The translations under genes and the position numbers were made by a program. A stretch of 32,830 bases of DNA from an uncultured Anaerolineaceae bacterium (lineage in GTDB: Bacteria; Chloroflexota; Anaerolineae; Promineifilales; Promineifilaceae), in assembly GCA_937967805.1 (NCBI GenBank), contig CALBTC010000430.1:1-32830 (forward strand), in the 5' to 3' direction. This document shows positions 16,040 to 24,328 of the stretch, in pieces (position 1 is the stretch's first letter; every line of letters starts with the position of its first letter). Under the pieces are notes generated by a model. It saw only the letters and a program-made list of their open reading frames with translations. It searched no databases and was not told the origin of the DNA.

Positions 16040-17434
16040 CTACCCCCAAAACTGGGGCAAATAATCCCGATAAGTGTTGAGATAATTGTCTAAAATTTGC
16101 TGCGCTACATCCATATCGGTGATACCAGGACTAAAGAGTAAACATTGCAGCGCGGCCTGTCGGTCACCATTGACGGCCGCATCCACACACAATTGCGTCA
16201 CCGTAATTTCACGACGGCACAATTCGGCCACCCCTTCCGGCAGAGGCCCAACGCCGACCCCCTGCACGCCCAGGCCTGTTACCAGGCCGGGTACTTCAAC
16301 AACGGCGCCATCGGGCAGGTTGGAGATGTAACCCTTGTTGGGCAGATTGACAGCGATATGGGCATGCGGTGTGCCTCCGGCCATATTGGCGATCATCTCC
16401 AACGCCCCTTCACTATCAGCCGTGCCTAGATAATCAGTTGGCATTTCACCAGAAGCCATACGGGCAATGTCGTTGAGACCATTGCCCCGATCTTGCGCCC
16501 AGTAATCCCAATCGTACAGGCTGACCTCGTATTTTTCCCAGGGCTTCGTTAGCGGATCGCTGAGCCAGGGCAGATATTCGCAGAGATGTTCGTCGCCGGG
16601 GATGGGAAAAAGTCCGAAAGCATCATAGACGCGCCGGGTCAGCGGCTCAAACGCAGGGTCGCCTTGCGCCCATCGTTCGGCAAACAGCGGGTACAAATCC
16701 TCCCCGGTCCGTTTGTCGTGAACGGCCAACATCCAGGTGAAATGATTGAGCCCGGCGGCAGTGATGTGAATTTTTTCCGCTGTTTGTCGCGCCACATACC
16801 CTCTCGGCTTGTTCGTTTGAGGCGAGGCGTGCGTATCGATGAAGGCAGGCGGCACATCAATCTCCAACACATCGGCCAGCGTGCGGCCTACCATAGCGTA
16901 TCCGGCGTTAATCTGATGGCAAAGGCCAATCACCTTAATGCCGCTGTAGCGGGCAACGGCATCACAAATGCGCATCATGGGGTTGGTATAGTTGATGAGC
17001 CAGGCATTGGGACAGGCAGCTTCCATGTCGCGCACGATTTCCATGACCGGGCCAATGTTGCGGGCGGCGTGGGCAAACCCGCCGGGGCCACCATTTTCCG
17101 CGTAGGGCTGGCGCACACCGTATTTGAGCGGAATTTCATAATCAGTGCGCCACAGTTTTTCACGCGGCGGCACCTCGATTGAGAGAATAACAAAGTTAGC
17201 GTCGGGCAGGGCTTCGGCATGGTGAGTGTGGGTGGCGAAGGTCATTTGGGCGTCCCACTCACGGTTGAGTCGGCTTGCCAGACGATGCACCTGGGTTAAT
17301 GATTCATCATTGCGATCCACAAGGGCAAGATGGCTACCGCGCAGACGTTTGCTGCCGATGAGCGCGGCCAGGGTGTTAAGGCCAAAGGAGGCGCTACCTG
17401 CGCCGATGACGACGATTTTTGTGGGTAGGGTCAT
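16040..17434 (-). CDS. GH4 glycosidase, alpha-galactosidase/alpha-glucosidase-like branch
   Basis: 464 residues, full length for GH4. The NAD-binding start is TKIVVIGAGSASFGLNTLAA, then NGGPGGFAHAARNIGPVMEI, LINYTNPMMRICDAVA (substrate/metal Asn), GLCHQINAGYAMVG, and AAGLNHFTWMLAVHDKRTGE. The Cys and His of the CH signature are metal ligands in GH4 enzymes that act on non-phosphorylated sugars, so this enzyme probably cleaves a free glycoside. The signature here is CHQI, a variant I do not know as typical. The start overlaps the GH2 remnant (ATGA). A 108-bp gap (15932-16039) with no clear promoter separates it from the downstream dehydrogenase gene. Confidence 0.92.
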   Translation of the reverse strand: MTLPTKIVVIGAGSASFGLNTLAALIGSKRLRGSHLALVDRNDESLTQVHRLASRLNREWDAQMTFATHTHHAEALPDANFVILSIEVPPREKLWRTDYEIPLKYGVRQPYAENGGPGGFAHAARNIGPVMEIVRDMEAACPNAWLINYTNPMMRICDAVARYSGIKVIGLCHQINAGYAMVGRTLADVLEIDVPPAFIDTHASPQTNKPRGYVARQTAEKIHITAAGLNHFTWMLAVHDKRTGEDLYPLFAERWAQGDPAFEPLTRRVYDAFGLFPIPGDEHLCEYLPWLSDPLTKPWEKYEVSLYDWDYWAQDRGNGLNDIARMASGEMPTDYLGTADSEGALEMIANMAGGTPHAHIAVNLPNKGYISNLPDGAVVEVPGLVTGLGVQGVGVGPLPEGVAELCRREITVTQLCVDAAVNGDRQAALQCLLFSPGITDMDVAQQILDNYLNTYRDYLPQFWG

Positions 17435-17931
17435 GCTGCTTGCACCTTCCAGCGATAATTGTCATCCACTGCAACGGTACGGAAGCCGACTGTAGATGAA
17501 TAGTTAATTGCGAATTGTGGATTGTGAATGGTGAATTGGTAAAGGTGGGAAAAGCCGCGATCCCACGGCTGCCAACGGCGCACATCGGACACCGGCAGGG
17601 CAAAGGCGTGCTGGCTTTGGCCTGGGGGCAAGGTGAGGGTGAAGCTGGTTTGGTAGGTGTCGGCATTGTTGAAGTTTTTTGGGGCGCAGGTGAGGGTGAG
17701 GGACACGGCCGTTTCCCTCCCACGATTCGTCACCATCATTTGACCCTGCAAAGTAGGCGGCTCACTAGTGCGCCGAAACCAGACCACACCATGATGGTCC
17801 AGGCCAGCCCAAAACCAGTTTTGGGGAATGTCCATCGTGGGCCAACTGCTGTCGTCCCAAGCCGCCAATGAAAAATCAGGGGAATCTGTTGGCTGATATC
17901 GCCAGATACCGCCCAAATCCAACTCAACCAT
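17431..17931 (-). pseudogene. GH2 glycosidase remnant lacking the catalytic domain
   Basis: 166 codons. Residues 1-55 match the start of a GH2 sugar-binding jelly roll (LGGIWRYQPTDSP, AAWDDSSWPTMDIPQNW, HGVVWFRRT). The frame then jumps to what looks like the middle immunoglobulin-like domain (MMVTNRGRETAVSLTLTC, LPPGQSQHAFALPV) and ends with TVGFRTVAVDDNYRW, just where the TIM barrel with both catalytic glutamates should begin. An internal deletion and a 3' deletion are therefore likely; a typical GH2 is 600-1000 residues. It overlaps the CDF gene by 8 nt and the GH4 gene by 4 nt. It also contains a short repeat encoding FTIHNPQFAINYS. Confidence 0.65.
17502..17540. repeat. Degenerate AATTG/TGAATTG minisatellite inside the GH2 remnant
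   Basis: About five degenerate copies of a 7-8 bp unit (AATTGCG, AATTGTGG, ATTGTGAATGG, TGAATTGG) run through this stretch. On the minus strand it encodes FTIHNPQFAINYS without breaking the frame. It resembles the repeat in the dehydrogenase gene in style, not in sequence. Confidence 0.55.
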
Positions 17932-19135
17932 ACTGGCCGCTTCCTATTAAGCTGGGGGCTGGCTCATGGTGGCTGGTTAACTTATGAGATTTCTCCAAAT
18001 TTTGCCAAGGCTCAATGTGTACCATTACTTCCGACAAATTGGGAAATGCGTGGAACAAATCGTGACGCAATTCTTCCGCAATTTGGTGGCTTTGAGCTGT
18101 GGTCAGATTGCCGTCCACCCCAACGTTCACCTCTGCTTGCAGGCGATGCCCGATCCAACGCATCCGCACCCGACAAACTTCTTGCACCAGCCCGTGGTTT
18201 TGCAATATTGCTTCCGCTTTGTCCAGATATTCCGGCTCAACCGCATCCATCAGCCGGAACCACATCTTTTTGGTGGCATCCCAGGTAATAAAAACGATGG
18301 TCACGCCAATGAGCATACCGATGATGGGATCAAGAATGGGGAATCCCAACGCTGTGCCGCCAGCCGCTAACAGAACAGCCAAGGAGGTCAGGCCATCGGT
18401 GCGCGCATGCAGACCATCGGCGATCATTGCTGCCGACCCGATTTTTTTGCCGACGCGAATTTGCATGATGGCAACCGCTTCGTTGCCCAAAAAGCCGATG
18501 ATGGCAGCGGCGGCCAACCAGCCTAAATTGGTGAGAGGCTGCGGGTTGATAAACCGTTCGATGGACTCCTTGAAAATGAAGAAGGCGCTGAAGGCGATGG
18601 AAAAGACGATAAAAATGCCGGCAATATCCTCGGCGCGGGAGAATCCGTAGTTGTAACGACGGGTGGCGGCTCGGCGGGCCAGGTAAAAAGCGATAAGAAG
18701 TGGCACAGAGTTAAGACCGTCGCCAATGTTGTGTACGGTATCGCCAAGCAGAGCCACGCTGCCACTTAGCATCACCACGCCAATTTGCAGCAGGGAGGTC
18801 ACGAGCAGGATGGCGAGGGCGATCCAAACGGTGCGGATGCCCAATGCATTGTCGAAAAACGCTTGCTCGGAAGTGAGCTGGGCGTGTTCGTGGCTGTAGC
18901 CGGGAATATGCAGGGCGGAGGCGATCCGTTCCCACAAGCTGTGATGGTGATCATGCCCATGCCCATGGTGATGATATGCGTGCTCATGATCGTGATGATG
19001 GTCGTGGTCGTGGTCGTGATCATGATGGTGGTCGTGGTTGTGCGGGTTGGGATGGATGTAGCCGGAAACGGCCGTTATCTCATTTTCAGGTGTATGGTTA
19101 TGGTCGTGGTTATGATCATGTGGTTCAGGTGACAT
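17924..19135 (-). CDS. CDF-family divalent metal cation transporter with His-rich N-terminus
   Basis: 403 residues. The first ~67 residues are extremely rich in His and Asp (dozens of His in HxHxH and HDHDHDHH patterns) and are a likely metal-binding or metal-sensing tail. About six membrane helices follow, with both CDF metal sites visible: LLGDTVHNIGDGLNS (HxxxD) in helix 2 and ADGLHARTDGLTS (HxxxD) in helix 5. A cytoplasmic C-terminal domain with the usual ferredoxin-like fold follows (VQEVCRVRMRWIGHRLQAEV, VMVHIEPW). The protein exports Zn, Co or a similar ion by proton exchange. AAGGA lies 8 nt before the ATG. Its 3' end overlaps the GH2 remnant; GH4 enzymes need a divalent metal, which might explain its place in a sugar cluster, though a deletion join is also possible. 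Confidence 0.93.
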   Translation of the reverse strand: MSPEPHDHNHDHNHTPENEITAVSGYIHPNPHNHDHHHDHDHDHDHHHDHEHAYHHHGHGHDHHHSLWERIASALHIPGYSHEHAQLTSEQAFFDNALGIRTVWIALAILLVTSLLQIGVVMLSGSVALLGDTVHNIGDGLNSVPLLIAFYLARRAATRRYNYGFSRAEDIAGIFIVFSIAFSAFFIFKESIERFINPQPLTNLGWLAAAAIIGFLGNEAVAIMQIRVGKKIGSAAMIADGLHARTDGLTSLAVLLAAGGTALGFPILDPIIGMLIGVTIVFITWDATKKMWFRLMDAVEPEYLDKAEAILQNHGLVQEVCRVRMRWIGHRLQAEVNVGVDGNLTTAQSHQIAEELRHDLFHAFPNLSEVMVHIEPWQNLEKSHKLTSHHEPAPSLIGSGQYG

Positions 19136-19257
19136 TTTTTCTTTCCTTAATAAATTAATTTAGGCAGGGCTTCCCCTACCAAAACCGGGTTTCCGGCTGG
19201 GCAAGCGTTCTGCTGCTCCGTTAGGTTGACGGGAAGAGGAATGGCCTCCAGTAAAAC

Positions 19258-20355
19258 TCAACCCTTGATGCCGGAAATCACTACTCCTTGAGTGAATATC
19301 TTCTGGCTAAAGAAGAACAGTAAAATGGGTGGCAGCACCATCACCACCGAAGCGGCCATGATAAGGTGCGTATTCACCGAATAAAGTGCATCAAACGTTT
19401 GCAGCCCAACGGCAGCGGTCCAGTTTTCGCGGCTGTGCAGGTAGATGAGCGGCTCGTAGAAATCGTTCCAGGCGTAGAGAAAGTGGAAGATGCCAACGGC
19501 CACCAGCGCCGGCCGGGCCTGCGGCAGCAGCACGTAAAACAGGTTTTGCAAGGGACTGGCGCCGTCAATGCGGGCCGCTTCGTCCATTTCCAGCGGAATG
19601 GTCATAAAGAACTGGCGCAACAAGAAGACATCGTACGCATTAGCAAAAAAGAGAGGCACGATTAACGGCAGCAGGGTATCCACCCAACCGATTTTTTGAA
19701 ATAGAACATAAACCGGGATCATGGTTACCTGGCGGGGCAGCATGATGGTGGAGAGCAGCACCAGGAAGAGTACATTGAGCCAGCGGGCGCGAAAGCGGGA
19801 GAAGCCGTAAGCAACCAGCGAGCATGAGAGCAACATGCCAAACATACCCACAAAGGTAACAATCATGGTGTTAACGATGTACCTGGGAAAAGGGACGCTG
19901 GTAAGCGCTTCGACATAATTTTCAGGATGGAATTCCAGGTGGCGAAGGGCCGTTTGCTCCGCAATAAGTAATTCCACAGGCTCATCCGGCCGGTCTGGGA
20001 AGACAAACAATCCCATTCCCCCCGGCTGGTTTTTAATCAGCGCCATTTCCACTTCCTGGCCATTCAGGTTGACCTGGTACAGTGGCTCATCCTTGCCATC
20101 TACAACAACGGTGCTGAACTCCCAAGGAATAATCGTTGGCGGGAACATACGCAGTTGGTTGCGGTCTTTGAATGAGGTGGAAACCATGAATGCCAACGGA
20201 ATCATAATGATCACCGCCCCGGCAGCCAGTATCAGAGTGGTTAGCCCTTTTAGAAACAGTTGCTGCATACTGGCCGATTCCCGAAAACGGCCGTATCCGC
20301 GTTTCTGTGAAGCATGGCCTGTCTTTTCGCTTTCTAAACTTGTGATTGTGGCCAT
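19258..20355 (-). CDS. Carbohydrate ABC transporter permease, MalG type
   Basis: 365 residues with six expected membrane helices and the EAA loop typical of the family (EMDEAARIDGASPLQNLFYV), which docks the ATPase. The first helix begins near residue 33 (LTTLILAAGAVIIMIPLAF). Between helices 1 and 2 there is an unusually long outside loop of about 100 residues (FPPTIIPWEFSTVVVDGKDE to about SVPFPRYIV), larger than in standard MalG. The gene starts 1 nt after the stop of the first permease. No ATPase (MsmK type) gene is present in the window, so a shared ATPase encoded elsewhere is likely. A 122-bp gap with no clear promoter separates it from the CDF gene. Confidence 0.94.
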   Translation of the reverse strand: MATITSLESEKTGHASQKRGYGRFRESASMQQLFLKGLTTLILAAGAVIIMIPLAFMVSTSFKDRNQLRMFPPTIIPWEFSTVVVDGKDEPLYQVNLNGQEVEMALIKNQPGGMGLFVFPDRPDEPVELLIAEQTALRHLEFHPENYVEALTSVPFPRYIVNTMIVTFVGMFGMLLSCSLVAYGFSRFRARWLNVLFLVLLSTIMLPRQVTMIPVYVLFQKIGWVDTLLPLIVPLFFANAYDVFLLRQFFMTIPLEMDEAARIDGASPLQNLFYVLLPQARPALVAVGIFHFLYAWNDFYEPLIYLHSRENWTAAVGLQTFDALYSVNTHLIMAASVVMVLPPILLFFFSQKIFTQGVVISGIKG

Positions 20356-20356
20356 C

Positions 20357-21277
20357 TTACTGCCTCACTGCCCCTTCATAAAAAACCCACATGGGGGACG
20401 ATCTAAATACCAGCAGCGTAACGGTCAGGATAATAAGGAACAGCACCCAGGCCATTGCCGAGGCGTATCCCATTTCAAAAAACCTGAAGGCATTCTGATA
20501 AAGGTAAAGATTGTAAACCAAGGTGGCTCGTGCCGGGCCACCCTGACCACTGGTCGCTACGTATACCTCAGTAAAATATTGAAAAGTGCCAATTAACCCC
20601 ATCACCAAATTGTAAAAAATGACCGGAGTCATCAAGGGCAAGGTCACATTCCAGAAGCGCTGCGCAGAGTTAGCACCGTCAATGCGGGCGGCTTCATACA
20701 GGGTGGTGGGGATGCCCTGCAACCCAGCCAGGTAAATGATCATTGTGCCACCAATGCCCCACAAGCTCATAATGACCAGCGCCGGGATGGCCCAATCGGG
20801 ATCTTGCAGCCAGCCCGGTGGGTTTTCGATGCCTATTACATTTTGCAGAAAGGGGTTCAGAAACCCGACACGGGGATTAAAAATACGCAACCAGAGCAAG
20901 GCGATAGCGACACCGGCAATAACCGAGGGCAAAAAATAAAGGGTGCGCCAAAGATTTACGCCGGGGATATCTTGATTGAGCAAAACGGCGATGAAGAAAC
21001 CAAAGATAAGCCCCAACGGCAGCGAGAGAGAGGCAAAGTAGAGCGTCCGTTTTAATGAATGCCAAAACAAAGGATCAGAAAAGAGGAGTTGCTGGTAGTT
21101 AGACAAGCCACTCCACGTTGGCGGATCGATGATGTTGTAATCGGTAAACGAAAAGTAAAGCGATGCCAGCATCGGGCCAAGGGTAAAGATCAGGAACCCA
21201 AGGATCCAGGGGGCAATAAAAGCGTAAGCCCAGGCGCTTTCACGCTGCGCCAGCGTCCATCTTCTGGTTTTGAACAT
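20357..21277 (-). CDS. Carbohydrate ABC transporter permease, MalF type
   Basis: 306 residues starting MFKTRRWTLAQRES. AGGA lies 7 nt upstream of this ATG; a TTG two codons earlier is a weaker choice. Helix 1 is AYAFIAPWILGFLIFTLGPM, and the EAA-loop motif is LYEAARIDGANSAQRFWNVT. It forms the membrane channel together with the MalG-type permease directly downstream and imports the sugar delivered by the binding protein upstream. A strong hairpin separates it from the binding-protein gene. Confidence 0.94.
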   Translation of the reverse strand: MFKTRRWTLAQRESAWAYAFIAPWILGFLIFTLGPMLASLYFSFTDYNIIDPPTWSGLSNYQQLLFSDPLFWHSLKRTLYFASLSLPLGLIFGFFIAVLLNQDIPGVNLWRTLYFLPSVIAGVAIALLWLRIFNPRVGFLNPFLQNVIGIENPPGWLQDPDWAIPALVIMSLWGIGGTMIIYLAGLQGIPTTLYEAARIDGANSAQRFWNVTLPLMTPVIFYNLVMGLIGTFQYFTEVYVATSGQGGPARATLVYNLYLYQNAFRFFEMGYASAMAWVLFLIILTVTLLVFRSSPMWVFYEGAVRQ

Positions 21278-21303
21278 GGTCAAATCCTAGTTGGTTAGGG
21301 GGT

Positions 21304-21340
21304 GGTGATACGGCCGTTCGGGGGAAACGGCCGTATCACC
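21304..21340 (-). promoter_or_regulatory. Perfect 15-bp hairpin between binding-protein and permease genes
   Basis: The arms GGTGATACGGCCGTT (21304-21318) and AACGGCCGTATCACC (21326-21340) are exact reverse complements around a 7-nt loop. The hairpin follows the binding-protein stop by 27 nt and precedes the permease start by about 26 nt. There is no U-run, so it is not a standard terminator. Such hairpins in ABC operons protect the upstream mRNA and raise the binding-protein to permease ratio. Each arm contains one ACGGCCGT octamer. Confidence 0.8.
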
Positions 21341-21367
21341 ATTTACAAACTTAATCAAACTTGCCGG

Positions 21368-22843
21368 TTACTGCTCAGCCCAGTAGCTATCAATCAACGC
21401 CTGAATCTCCGCATTCTTCTCATCAAGGAGCGTGTCCGTATCCTCAATCTGATTGGTAAAGACAACATCATAAACGTCGGCCTGAAGAATATCATTCACA
21501 CGAACAACATTTGGCAGCCAGCTTTCATGATGCGGATTGTCCAGATACTCAATCGCATTGTACAGCACGTCATAATCATTATCTTCGCCGTACCGTGCCA
21601 TCATCTTAGCCGTATACTCATCCTGCACACTGAGTCGGGATGGCAGGCAGCCATAAACCAGGCAAACATCCACAATCTGTTCTGGCGCGGTGAGCCATTT
21701 CAACACTTCCCAGGAGGCCTCCGGATGAGGGAAATCCTTCGGAATGTAAAAGGTATCCGCATGAATGCGAGAGATGCGCGTGCCTTTTTGGTTAAATGGG
21801 GCGGGGGCAAAGCCATATTCAAACGGCAGATCTGCCAACCCTTCCGGCATAAACCAGGTGTGGCTGTACCAAATTGAAATTAGACCACTGCCGAACGGGT
21901 CGCCAGCCACAGCGTAGAACGCATCCTGCCCGGAGTAATCTGCCATAAAGTGATCGACCCAGATGGCGTTATTCAGCCAGTTGAGACCGTACTTGTATTC
22001 ATCAGAGTTGATTAGCGCCGTCCGCATCTCTTCATCGGTGGGCCGGCCAGCGCCTGGGGGATCAAAACGGGTCATGAAGCCGCGCATATCGGTCCAGGAA
22101 TCATCAAAGCCCCACTGAGCAATATTGCCGGCATCAAAATCGGCCGAGAGCGCATTGTTGCCATTGGCATCCAGGGTTAACTCCATCGCTATATCGCGGA
22201 GGGCGTCGTAGGTCCAACTGGTGTCGCTGTAATCGGTGGTGAGGTAATCCAGCCCGGCCGCATCAAAATGATACTTGTTATAGAAAATAAATGAGGGGAA
22301 CATACCTAGCGGCAGGCCGACGGTCTTTTCCGGGTATTGGTACAGGGTAACGGCCGCACCATAGAAATCGCTGGTATCAAAATTCTCGGCATCAATAAAC
22401 GGCTGAACGTCTAACCACAGGTCAAAATAGTTAGCGGCCACATCCACACCACCAGGCCCGACAAGCCCAGGCGAATTCCCACCGGAAATCTGCGCCAGTA
22501 GCCGTTCATTGGACTCATCATTAGGCACAATGACAAATTCAATTTGGATGTCGTCGTGGGTGCTGTTAAATTTTTCGGCCAACGCTTCTTGTTCAGCAAC
22601 CTGGTCGGGATCTGTGCCGGTGCCGAGACCAACGAAGATATCTATCTTAATCACTTCATCTGTGGCGGGTACGGCTTCTTCTTCATCTGCATCTTCATTG
22701 TCGCTGCTTTCAGTTGTTTCAGTAGACCCTGTATCTGCGGGCGCATCTGTGACTTCGTCGCTGTCTGCACCGCCGCAGGCTATTAAAGCCAACGCGACTA
22801 CCAAAGCCAAAAGCAAGAGCAAGCAAGTTCTTTTACTAAACAT
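21368..22843 (-). CDS. Extracellular sugar-binding lipoprotein of the ABC importer
   Basis: 491 residues. A lipoprotein signal ends LALIAC (lipidated Cys23). Next comes an acidic, Ser/Thr-rich spacer (to about residue 65), then a family 1 solute-binding fold (IKIDIFVGLGTGTDPDQVAE, ISGGNSPGLVGPGGVDVAAN, EASWEVLKWLTAPEQIVDVC). It captures a sugar or glycoside outside the membrane and delivers it to the two permeases encoded next. GGAGGAGAACC precedes the ATG. The gene follows lacI by 91 nt on the same strand, and no separate strong promoter is seen in that gap. The ligand cannot be predicted beyond carbohydrate. Confidence 0.94.
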   Translation of the reverse strand: MFSKRTCLLLLLALVVALALIACGGADSDEVTDAPADTGSTETTESSDNEDADEEEAVPATDEVIKIDIFVGLGTGTDPDQVAEQEALAEKFNSTHDDIQIEFVIVPNDESNERLLAQISGGNSPGLVGPGGVDVAANYFDLWLDVQPFIDAENFDTSDFYGAAVTLYQYPEKTVGLPLGMFPSFIFYNKYHFDAAGLDYLTTDYSDTSWTYDALRDIAMELTLDANGNNALSADFDAGNIAQWGFDDSWTDMRGFMTRFDPPGAGRPTDEEMRTALINSDEYKYGLNWLNNAIWVDHFMADYSGQDAFYAVAGDPFGSGLISIWYSHTWFMPEGLADLPFEYGFAPAPFNQKGTRISRIHADTFYIPKDFPHPEASWEVLKWLTAPEQIVDVCLVYGCLPSRLSVQDEYTAKMMARYGEDNDYDVLYNAIEYLDNPHHESWLPNVVRVNDILQADVYDVVFTNQIEDTDTLLDEKNAEIQALIDSYWAEQ

Positions 22844-22934
22844 GGTTCTCCTCCAATTTCTTGAATTAATAGTTGGAAAAATTGGGATGGGACGTGGTTG
22901 GGTTATCTTTTCTTAATCGTTGTGCTCACCTCCT

Positions 22935-23966
22935 TTATGGAGAACGGCCATCTTCCCAACCACAAGAGCGACGAATAACCAGTTCGGTGGGGAGCAAAGT
23001 CAGAGAATCGGCTGGTTCACCATGAATAAGCCGTATCAACTGGGTGGCGGCGGCCCGCCCAGCCTCTTCAATGGGAGCACGCACTGTGGTTAAGGGGGGA
23101 TCGGTGTATTGGGAAAGTAAGGCGTCATCGAAGCCGACGACAGCTATATCTTCGGGCACACGCTGTCCGGCTGCTTTCACGGCGCGAATGGCGCCGCGTG
23201 CTGAAACGTCATCGGCGGCAAAGATTGCATCGGCGACTATGCCTTCATTGAGCCATTGGGCAACGATAGAAACGGCCGTTTCCTCATCAAACCTGGCCGC
23301 CGCCAATAAATTTGGGTCAAAGGGAATATCGTGAGCTGCCAACGCTTCCCGGTACCCCTTTTCCCGCCAATAAGAATCCTCATTTTTCGAATCACCGGCC
23401 AAAAACGCAATGCGCTCATGGCCACAGCGCACCAAATGTTCCACCATTTGATAAGCGCCGTCCTTATTTTCAAAAGCAACAACAGGAATCTCCAGGCCGT
23501 CTGGGGGCGTTTGGTGCAGCAGCACCATCGGAAATTGAATGCGGTTCAGCCGACGCAGCGCAGTTTCATTCAGACTGTCTGTAAAAATAATAAGCCCATC
23601 ACTGTTGTGCCTACCGAGAGGCAAATTCAACACATTCAACTCCTCTGGATTGGTGGTGGAGTGAATCAATAAATCATACCGTTGTTGGGCAACAATTTGC
23701 TGAATGCCATGTATCAACTGAAAAAAGAAAATATCGCTCATCTCTGGCAAGATGAGGCCAATTGTGTTTGTTTTTTGGGCGGCTAAGGCTCTGGCTCCCT
23801 GATGCGGAATGTAGTTTAGCTCTAAAACGGCGGCGTGAATTTTTTCGGCTGTTCTATCCGAAACGGGGCCAGTATCGTTGAGGAGTCGACTCACCGTCAT
23901 CGCAGAAACGCCGGCACGTTCAGCGACATCTTCAATGGTGATTCTTGTGGATACTTTGGAAGTCAT
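22935..23966 (-). CDS. LacI-family transcriptional repressor
   Basis: 343 residues from the ATG at 23966 (MTSKVSTRITIEDVAERAGV). AAGGA lies 11 nt upstream, and earlier in-frame codons have no site and approach the operator. The HTH and hinge are VSAMTVSRLLNDTGPVS and ALAAQKTNTIGLILP. The remainder is a periplasmic-binding-protein-like effector domain ending LLPTELVIRRSCGW. The protein binds a palindromic operator as a dimer and releases it when a sugar binds. A perfect palindrome overlaps its own promoter start, so it very probably represses its own operon, including the ABC importer downstream. It is the first gene of the sugar cluster. Confidence 0.95.
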   Translation of the reverse strand: MTSKVSTRITIEDVAERAGVSAMTVSRLLNDTGPVSDRTAEKIHAAVLELNYIPHQGARALAAQKTNTIGLILPEMSDIFFFQLIHGIQQIVAQQRYDLLIHSTTNPEELNVLNLPLGRHNSDGLIIFTDSLNETALRRLNRIQFPMVLLHQTPPDGLEIPVVAFENKDGAYQMVEHLVRCGHERIAFLAGDSKNEDSYWREKGYREALAAHDIPFDPNLLAAARFDEETAVSIVAQWLNEGIVADAIFAADDVSARGAIRAVKAAGQRVPEDIAVVGFDDALLSQYTDPPLTTVRAPIEEAGRAAATQLIRLIHGEPADSLTLLPTELVIRRSCGWEDGRSP

Positions 23967-23997
23967 AGGGGATGAATTCCTTTGATTCATCAAGGGG

Positions 23998-24022
23998 GTT
24001 AACGCTAACAGTTAGCGTTAAC
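23998..24022. promoter_or_regulatory. LacI-type operator, perfect 25-bp palindrome
   Basis: The half-site GTTAACGCTAAC, a central A, and the exact reverse complement GTTAGCGTTAAC. It begins directly downstream of the -10 box of the lacI promoter, so it covers the expected transcription start, and it ends 32 nt before the lacI ATG. Position and perfect symmetry fit an autorepressor site. I found no second full copy in the window. Confidence 0.88.
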
Positions 24023-24051
24023 AGTATAGCGTTCCCCTTTGGACTTGTCAA
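24023..24051 (-). promoter_or_regulatory. Sigma-70 promoter of lacI and the sugar operon
   Basis: On the minus strand, TTGACA (24051-24046) is followed by a 17-nt spacer and TATACT (24028-24023). This is a near-consensus housekeeping promoter with ideal spacing. The -10 box abuts the palindromic operator, so a bound repressor would block initiation. Confidence 0.88.
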
Positions 24052-24328
24052 TATCTCACAATATTTTTCCGGAGCATGTCAAAAACCAAACAATTCCTTC
24101 ATTTGCCCCCAATTCAAGATTACCAAGCTCTATCCCAGAGCGTTCCATTCCGGTAGCGACGACCATCATTATCTATAGCGTACCATAGCTCAAATCTGGG
24201 TATCTTTAGGATTCCTACCGTATATTCATGCACGAAAATGGGAGACAGTGGCCGAATGGGAAACGTTTGGTCTGGCCCAAGCACCGTTTTTTGGCACTTG
24301 AGTGCTTGAGAACGGGGCATGAATGCCT
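24052..24328. other. Intergenic stretch with no recognised gene
   Basis: Upstream of the lacI promoter. Short frames on either strand do not look like proteins of known families; a minus-strand frame reading ELWYAIDNDGRRYRNG near 24140-24190 is a possible fragment. CAAGCAC (24278-24284) and GTGCTTG (24302-24308) are complementary and could form a small stem. Nothing else is supported. Confidence 0.4.

Noticed and set aside
18930..19080. Apparent tandem DNA repeat of ATG/GTC-rich units
   Set aside because: It is the coding sequence of the His/Asp-rich tail of the CDF protein and follows from codon use.
19136..19257. A promoter for the CDF gene
   Set aside because: I could not find a convincing -35/-10 pair; only the ribosome binding site is clear.
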